The notes under the pieces are model-generated. The model ran no database searches, was not told the origin of the DNA, and saw only the letters and a list, made by a program, of their open reading frames with translations. Both the position numbers and the translations under genes were made by a program. DNA of 8,611 nt from JABDBK01 sp964533645 (GTDB lineage: Bacteria; Pseudomonadota; Gammaproteobacteria; DSM-16500): positions 1-8,611 of the forward strand of contig CAZHMQ010000091.1 in the NCBI GenBank assembly GCA_964533645.1. Reading direction: 5' to 3'. Positions 4,874-8,611 of this stretch are shown in pieces. Within the stretch, counting starts at the first letter, position 1; every line of letters begins with the position of its first letter.

Positions 4874-6448
4874 ATGGAATTGACCAGACGCTTTTCGCCT
4901 ATTGTATTGTTAATGTTGAGCATTAATGGAATGATAGGTTCAGCGTGGCTGTTTGCTCCATTATATGCCGCGAAAATTGCAGGTTCTGGCGCGATAATTG
5001 CATGGTTGATAGCGGGTACTGCAACCGCTATCATTGCACTTACGTTTGCTGAAATCTCAGTTTTGGTTCCTATCGCAGGGGGCACAGCTCGAATTCCTCA
5101 AGTTACCCATGGTATGTTTACGAGTTTTACTATCAGTTGGATTGCTTGGTTATCTGCTTTGACAATGGCTCCCATTGAAGTGCAGGCAGTGCTGCAATAT
5201 GCGTCGACCTATTTTACTTCACTCACCTATAGATCTATCGATGGCATTCCTTTGTTAACGGGCTTAGGTTACCTATGGGCGACTCTTTTAATGCTGTCGT
5301 TTTGTATCATTAATGTGGTGAGTTTTAAAGGACTGGTAGGATTTAATTTTGTGTTGTTTCTATTTAAGATAATTGTCATTATTTTAGCTATCTTTGCTTT
5401 AATTTCAGTGAGTTTCCATCAGCAAAATTTTTCAGGGTTAAAGCTTGATGTTACCGGTTGGCAAGCAATTTTGAGTGCGGTGGCGACTGGTGGAGTGGCC
5501 TTTGCATTTACGGGATTTAAACATGGGGTAGAACTTGCTGGAGAAGCAAAAAATTTAAAAATAGCCATCCCTCTTGCGATTATTGGTTCAGTGATTGCTT
5601 GTTTAATACTGTATTTGGGTTTACAAATTGCCTTTATCGGAGCGCTAAATCCAGATGAAATTAGCGAAGGCTGGAAAAATTTAACTTTTGTTGGGGATGT
5701 AGGACCTTTCGCAGGACTGGCTGCAGCCTTAGGCCTGGTTTGGCTATTGCGATTACTCTATATAGATGCTACCGTTTCTCCATCAGGAGCCGGGTTAATT
5801 TATGTCACATCGACCGCTCGTATTCTTTATGCGATGAGCCAAATCGGCTATGTACCAAAATTTCTTTCTAAATTAAATCATGAAAATTTTCCTGTTGTTG
5901 CTATCGCAGTGAATTTTGTTATTGGGATGTTTTTGTTTTTACCATTGTCTGGCTGGCAAGCCATGGTAAGTTTTTTAGTGTCGGGTATGGTGCTTTCTTA
6001 TGCAGTAGGGCCTATTGCTGTCTTATGTTTACGAAAAGAAATGCCAAATCATGAAAGAAAATTTAAACTTCCATGGGTTAATGTTATTTGTATGCTCGCT
6101 TTTTATTTTTGTAATTTAATGAGTTATTGGACGGGTTGGGACACTATCTGGAAATTAGCAATTGCTATTGTCATAGGATTTATGGTGTTTGCTATGAGTC
6201 ACAGAAGAAATCAACTTTCATCAACGTTAGGTTTACGAACTGGCGCATGGCTTATACCTTATTTATCAGGCCTTGTTTTAATTTCGTATTTAGGATCTTT
6301 TGGTGGCAAGGGTATTATTTCATTTGGCTGGGATTTTATAGTTATTGCTATATTTAGTAATGTTATACTTTATTTGGCGGTAAAAAATAGAGCCACTGTG
6401 GATTCCGCAAAATTTGATGTATTACTTAAGTCTTATGCCGAGGTGTAG
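4874..6448 (+). CDS. APC-superfamily amino acid permease (AspP/YveA-like)
   Basis: This is a 524-residue inner-membrane transporter with about 12 or more hydrophobic segments, for example 10-31, 37-66, 82-105, 130-150, 155-180, 196-215, 230-256, 275-296, 340-357, 366-387, 402-418, 427-441, 457-475 and 481-502. The first segment carries the broken-helix glycine motif of the APC fold (SINGMIGSAWLFAP, 16-29), followed by FAEISVLVPIAGGTARIP (58-75), the TM2-3 consensus with an acidic residue. TGFKHGVELAGEAKN (213-227) corresponds to the conserved TM6 to loop region of amino acid permeases. Length and motifs are closest to aspartate/glutamate-type permeases such as B. subtilis YveA (about 520 aa), but the substrate is not certain. 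The ribosome site is weak (AAGAG, 4864-4868), which with the 27-nt gap suggests transcription with the upstream ProQ-like gene. A palindromic element follows the stop codon after 30 nt. Confidence 0.9.
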   Translation: MELTRRFSPIVLLMLSINGMIGSAWLFAPLYAAKIAGSGAIIAWLIAGTATAIIALTFAEISVLVPIAGGTARIPQVTHGMFTSFTISWIAWLSALTMAPIEVQAVLQYASTYFTSLTYRSIDGIPLLTGLGYLWATLLMLSFCIINVVSFKGLVGFNFVLFLFKIIVIILAIFALISVSFHQQNFSGLKLDVTGWQAILSAVATGGVAFAFTGFKHGVELAGEAKNLKIAIPLAIIGSVIACLILYLGLQIAFIGALNPDEISEGWKNLTFVGDVGPFAGLAAALGLVWLLRLLYIDATVSPSGAGLIYVTSTARILYAMSQIGYVPKFLSKLNHENFPVVAIAVNFVIGMFLFLPLSGWQAMVSFLVSGMVLSYAVGPIAVLCLRKEMPNHERKFKLPWVNVICMLAFYFCNLMSYWTGWDTIWKLAIAIVIGFMVFAMSHRRNQLSSTLGLRTGAWLIPYLSGLVLISYLGSFGGKGIISFGWDFIVIAIFSNVILYLAVKNRATVDSAKFDVLLKSYAEV

Positions 6449-6478
6449 AGCAGGTCCTGGGCATTAAAAAAACATTAC

Positions 6479-6620
6479 GGGCTGTTTACAATTCTGCTAT
6501 GCTGGCCCAAAATCCCCGATTTTCTGCGGTTCGATGCTCACATACCAACAACGTATGCTGTGCTGCGATCCTCAAAAATCAAGGATTTTGGTCTCAGCCT
6601 AGCGAATTGTAAACAAGCCC
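6479..6620. repeat. 142-bp MITE-like long inverted-repeat element
   Basis: The termini are GGGCT-GTTTACAATTC (6479-6494) and GAATTGTAAACAAGCCC (6604-6620), complementary except for one inserted base. The pairing continues inward: GCTATGCTG...CCAAAATCC-CGATTTT on the left pairs with AAAATC-AGGATTTTGG...CAG-CTAGC on the right. The centre holds CATACCAACAACGTATG (6541-6557). The whole element would fold into one long hairpin in RNA or single-stranded DNA. No coding sequence lies within, and no clear direct repeat flanks it. It fills most of the spacer between the permease and enoyl-CoA hydratase genes, where it could also influence transcript ends. Confidence 0.7.
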
Positions 6621-6660
6621 TATGCTTATATCGAATTCACGTTAACTATCTGAGGTAACT

Positions 6661-7449
6661 ATGGAAAGCGCTCATGAAAGCATTAAAGTCCGCGATTTAG
6701 GAAATCATATCCTTGAAGTCAAATTGAATCGTCCCACTGCATTGAATGCACTCAATGCGGAAGTGATCGATAAACTTCACGGAATATTACTCTCTGCTAG
6801 AAATAATCAAGACATAAAAGCGATTCTGCTTACAGGCGAAGGAAAAGCATTTTGTGCAGGGGCTGATATCAATCAATTGGAAATGTTAAGTGGACAAGCA
6901 GGATATGAGTTTGCACGCCATGGGCAAAAAGTTTTTGATTTATTGGAACAATTAGGTAAGCCTACGCTTGCTGCTATTAATGGATATGCTTTAGGTGGAG
7001 GTTGTGAGCTTGCCATGTCTGCGACCATTCGAATCGCAGCAGCCGCCGCAGCTTTTGGGCAGCCAGAAGTGAAATTAGGTGTTATTCCCGGTTTTGGAGG
7101 TACGCAAAGATTAGCACGTTTAATAGGAAAAGGTAGAGCGCTTGATCTTTGTTTAACGGGTCGAATTATTAAAGCTGAAGAAGCACTGGCTTGGGGATTG
7201 ATAACAGAAATTGTGACACCCGAAGTATTACATCAACGTGCTGTCTCACTCTTAGAAAGTTTAGTTAAACTGCCACAATTAGCCCAAAAAAGTATTATGA
7301 CCGTTATTAATAATGGCTTTAATTTAACATTAGAAGATGCTTTGCAGTTGGAAGCAGCGCATTTTGGTTTAGCTTGTTCGACACGTGATAAACATGAAGG
7401 TGTGAGAGCATTTTTAGAAAAACGTACGGCTGAATTTGTGGGAGAATAA
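6661..7449 (+). CDS. Enoyl-CoA hydratase (crotonase superfamily)
   Basis: The enzyme hydrates 2-enoyl-CoA thioesters, likely methacrylyl-CoA or a short-chain enoyl-CoA given its neighbour. At 262 residues it is the normal single-domain length. AFCAGADI (63-70) and GYALGGGCELAMS (108-120) build the oxyanion hole, with Glu116 and Glu136 (in QPEVKLGVIPGFGGTQRL, 134-151) the two catalytic glutamates, 20 residues apart as in rat enoyl-CoA hydratase (E144/E164). LNRPTALNALN (22-32) is the family's N-terminal signature. An unusual run of six alanines (126-131) replaces the more varied residues before FGQPE. GAGG at 6652-6655, 5 nt before the ATG, gives a strong start. It is followed after 2 nt by the 3-hydroxyisobutyryl-CoA hydrolase gene, a typical valine-degradation pairing. 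A role in fatty acid oxidation is the main alternative. Confidence 0.93.
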   Translation: MESAHESIKVRDLGNHILEVKLNRPTALNALNAEVIDKLHGILLSARNNQDIKAILLTGEGKAFCAGADINQLEMLSGQAGYEFARHGQKVFDLLEQLGKPTLAAINGYALGGGCELAMSATIRIAAAAAAFGQPEVKLGVIPGFGGTQRLARLIGKGRALDLCLTGRIIKAEEALAWGLITEIVTPEVLHQRAVSLLESLVKLPQLAQKSIMTVINNGFNLTLEDALQLEAAHFGLACSTRDKHEGVRAFLEKRTAEFVGE

Positions 7450-7451
7450 CT

Positions 7452-8504
7452 ATGCAAAGCAATGATATTCTCTTTGAAGAACTGACTGGTAAAAATGGAA
7501 ATATTGGTCTAATTACGTTAAATCGTCCTCAAGCTCTCAATGCCTTAAATCATCATATGTTTAAGGTAATGCGCATACACCTGAATACTTGGCAAGGTCA
7601 GCCATCGATCAAAGCGGTATTGATACGAGCTGCTGAAGGCCGAGCATTTTGTGCTGGCGGTGATGTTAAATCAGTGTATGAAAAACGTTTAAATAAAGCT
7701 AATGATGTCGAAGATTTTTTTAAAGATGAGTATGCAGTCAATAGGCTAATTTATCATTATCCAAAACCCTATATTGCTTTATTAAATGGTATAACGATGG
7801 GTGGTGGTGCAGGAGTTTCTATTCATGGCTCCCATCGTATTGCAACCGAGCGTATGTCTTTTGCCATGCCTGAAACTGCCATTGGTTTTTTTCCAGATAT
7901 AGGCGCATCGTATTTTTTATCCCGTGTACCGCATAAAATCGGTTTTTACTTGGGATTATCAGGCAATCGTATTGCCTATAATGATGTTTTTGATTTAGGA
8001 CTTGTGGATTATGTCATTTCATCGGATAAGCAAAATCAATTAATACAATGCTTAGTCGAGACTGATTTGCCAAGTAAACAAGCGGTCACGAATATCATTA
8101 ACGATTTTACGATTCCTGTACCATCTGGAGAATTGTTGAAACATAAACAAGTTATTGAATCTTGTTTTTCATATCCATCGGTTGAAAAAATTTTAGAGGC
8201 ATTAGAGTTATCTACGGATTGGTGCAAACAAGTAGCCAATACGCTTAACACAAAATCTCCTACAAGTTTAAAGGTTACCTTACAAGAACTAATCCGAGGA
8301 GAACAGTTAGATTTTGATGCTTGTATGGATATGGAATATGTCATGATGCAGCAGTTTTTAACATCGTATGATTTTTTGGAAGGTGTGCGGGCGGTGTTGA
8401 TCGAGAAAGATAAAAATCCAAAGTGGCAGCCATCTCATTTGAATGCAGTAACAGAAGATAGCGTATTAGGCTATTTTGAGTGTGATAAAAGTCAAGTTTT
8501 ATAA
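7452..8504 (+). CDS. 3-hydroxyisobutyryl-CoA hydrolase (crotonase superfamily)
   Basis: The enzyme releases 3-hydroxyisobutyrate from its CoA ester in valine catabolism. Its 350 residues fit this subfamily, which is about 90 residues longer than plain enoyl-CoA hydratases. Signature stretches are AFCAGGDVKSVYE (65-77), NGITMGGGAGVSIHG (112-126) and MPETAIGFFPDIGASYFLSR (139-158). Glu141 and Asp149 correspond to the catalytic acid pair of the hydrolase, where hydratases have a different arrangement (GGGA in place of GGGCE). The C-terminal region contains FLTSYDFLEGVRAVLIEKDKNPKW (302-325), the usual hydrolase ending. The ribosome site GGAG (7441-7444) lies in the last codons of the preceding gene, so translation is probably coupled. 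Paired with the upstream hydratase it covers consecutive steps, methacrylyl-CoA to 3-hydroxyisobutyrate. The dehydrogenase that would follow is not in the window. Confidence 0.94.
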   Translation: MQSNDILFEELTGKNGNIGLITLNRPQALNALNHHMFKVMRIHLNTWQGQPSIKAVLIRAAEGRAFCAGGDVKSVYEKRLNKANDVEDFFKDEYAVNRLIYHYPKPYIALLNGITMGGGAGVSIHGSHRIATERMSFAMPETAIGFFPDIGASYFLSRVPHKIGFYLGLSGNRIAYNDVFDLGLVDYVISSDKQNQLIQCLVETDLPSKQAVTNIINDFTIPVPSGELLKHKQVIESCFSYPSVEKILEALELSTDWCKQVANTLNTKSPTSLKVTLQELIRGEQLDFDACMDMEYVMMQQFLTSYDFLEGVRAVLIEKDKNPKWQPSHLNAVTEDSVLGYFECDKSQVL

Positions 8505-8522
8505 CTATTTGTGAACTACTTT

Positions 8523-8546
8523 TCATTCCCGCCCGCGCGGGGATGA
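8523..8546. repeat. Palindromic GC-rich repeat after the hydrolase gene
   Basis: TCATTCCCGC (8523-8532) pairs with GCGGGGATGA (8537-8546), 10 bp with one G-T wobble and a 4-nt loop, 18 nt after the stop codon. No T-run follows (CATTCTTATGC), so it is probably a dispersed REP-like repeat that may also protect or end the operon mRNA. The remaining 65 nt to the window edge contain no gene that I can support; TAGAAT at 8599-8604 is a possible -10 box. Confidence 0.45.
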
Positions 8547-8611
8547 CATTCTTATGCTAGGGCCTGTCGTCAATTGGTTAATAGTGTTTAAAAAGCGGTA
8601 GAATCGGCTAA

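Noticed and set aside
4861..5085. Minus-strand open frame opposite the start of the permease gene
   Set aside because: It is antisense to the conserved first membrane segments of the permease and resembles no protein family; an overlap shadow.
8036..8526. Two minus-strand open frames opposite the 3' half of the hydrolase gene
   Set aside because: Both are antisense to a clearly homologous crotonase-family region and lack recognisable motifs or ribosome sites.

Overview
The window looks like chromosome from an AT-rich gammaproteobacterium, most likely a host-associated member of the Legionellales (the Coxiella/Legionella/Berkiella side). This is inferred from several things: a Fis-type regulator, a ProQ/FinO protein with a RocC/ProQ-like core, an ankyrin-repeat protein of the kind used as secreted effectors in that order, a lysine-rich coiled-coil protein, and palindromic repeats in the spacers. 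No rRNA or other marker fixes the taxon.

Layout. Positions 1-550 (minus) hold the N-terminal part of an AMP-forming acyl-CoA synthetase that runs off the left edge. It is divergent from queC (618-1310, plus; 7-deazaguanine/queuosine synthesis), which is followed 25 nt later by an ankyrin-repeat protein (1336-2388, plus). Positions 2389-2808 contain no credible gene. This stretch is a mosaic of palindromic repeats: a 166-bp inverted-repeat element flanked by a 6-bp direct repeat, a GC-rich hairpin ending in TTGAC, a partial copy of a second repeat family, and a strong hairpin just beyond fis.

Positions 2809-4846 form a nucleic-acid-binding block. It contains fis (minus), a broken HU-type DNA-binding gene (minus; not reported as a single ORF because it is frameshifted at an A7 tract), a lysine-rich coiled-coil protein (minus), and, divergently, a ProQ/FinO-domain RNA chaperone (plus). 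An APC-type amino acid permease (4874-6448, plus) follows ProQ by 27 nt. A 142-bp inverted-repeat element (6479-6620) fills the next spacer and shares its central motif with the partial copy at about 2644-2690.

The window ends with a two-gene operon, enoyl-CoA hydratase (6661-7449) and 3-hydroxyisobutyryl-CoA hydrolase (7452-8504), spaced by 2 nt. Together they fit the middle of the valine degradation pathway (methacrylyl-CoA to 3-hydroxyisobutyryl-CoA to 3-hydroxyisobutyrate). With the permease and the acyl-CoA synthetase this suggests a bacterium that uses amino and organic acids as carbon sources. The last 107 nt hold another palindromic repeat and no gene.

The most notable items are the HU relic, the inverted-repeat element with its apparent target duplication, the motif shared between two different repeat contexts, and the clustering of nucleoid and RNA-binding genes. 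I see no CRISPR array, tRNA, rRNA, transposase gene or phage gene, and nothing that amounts to a complete new defence or mobile system.
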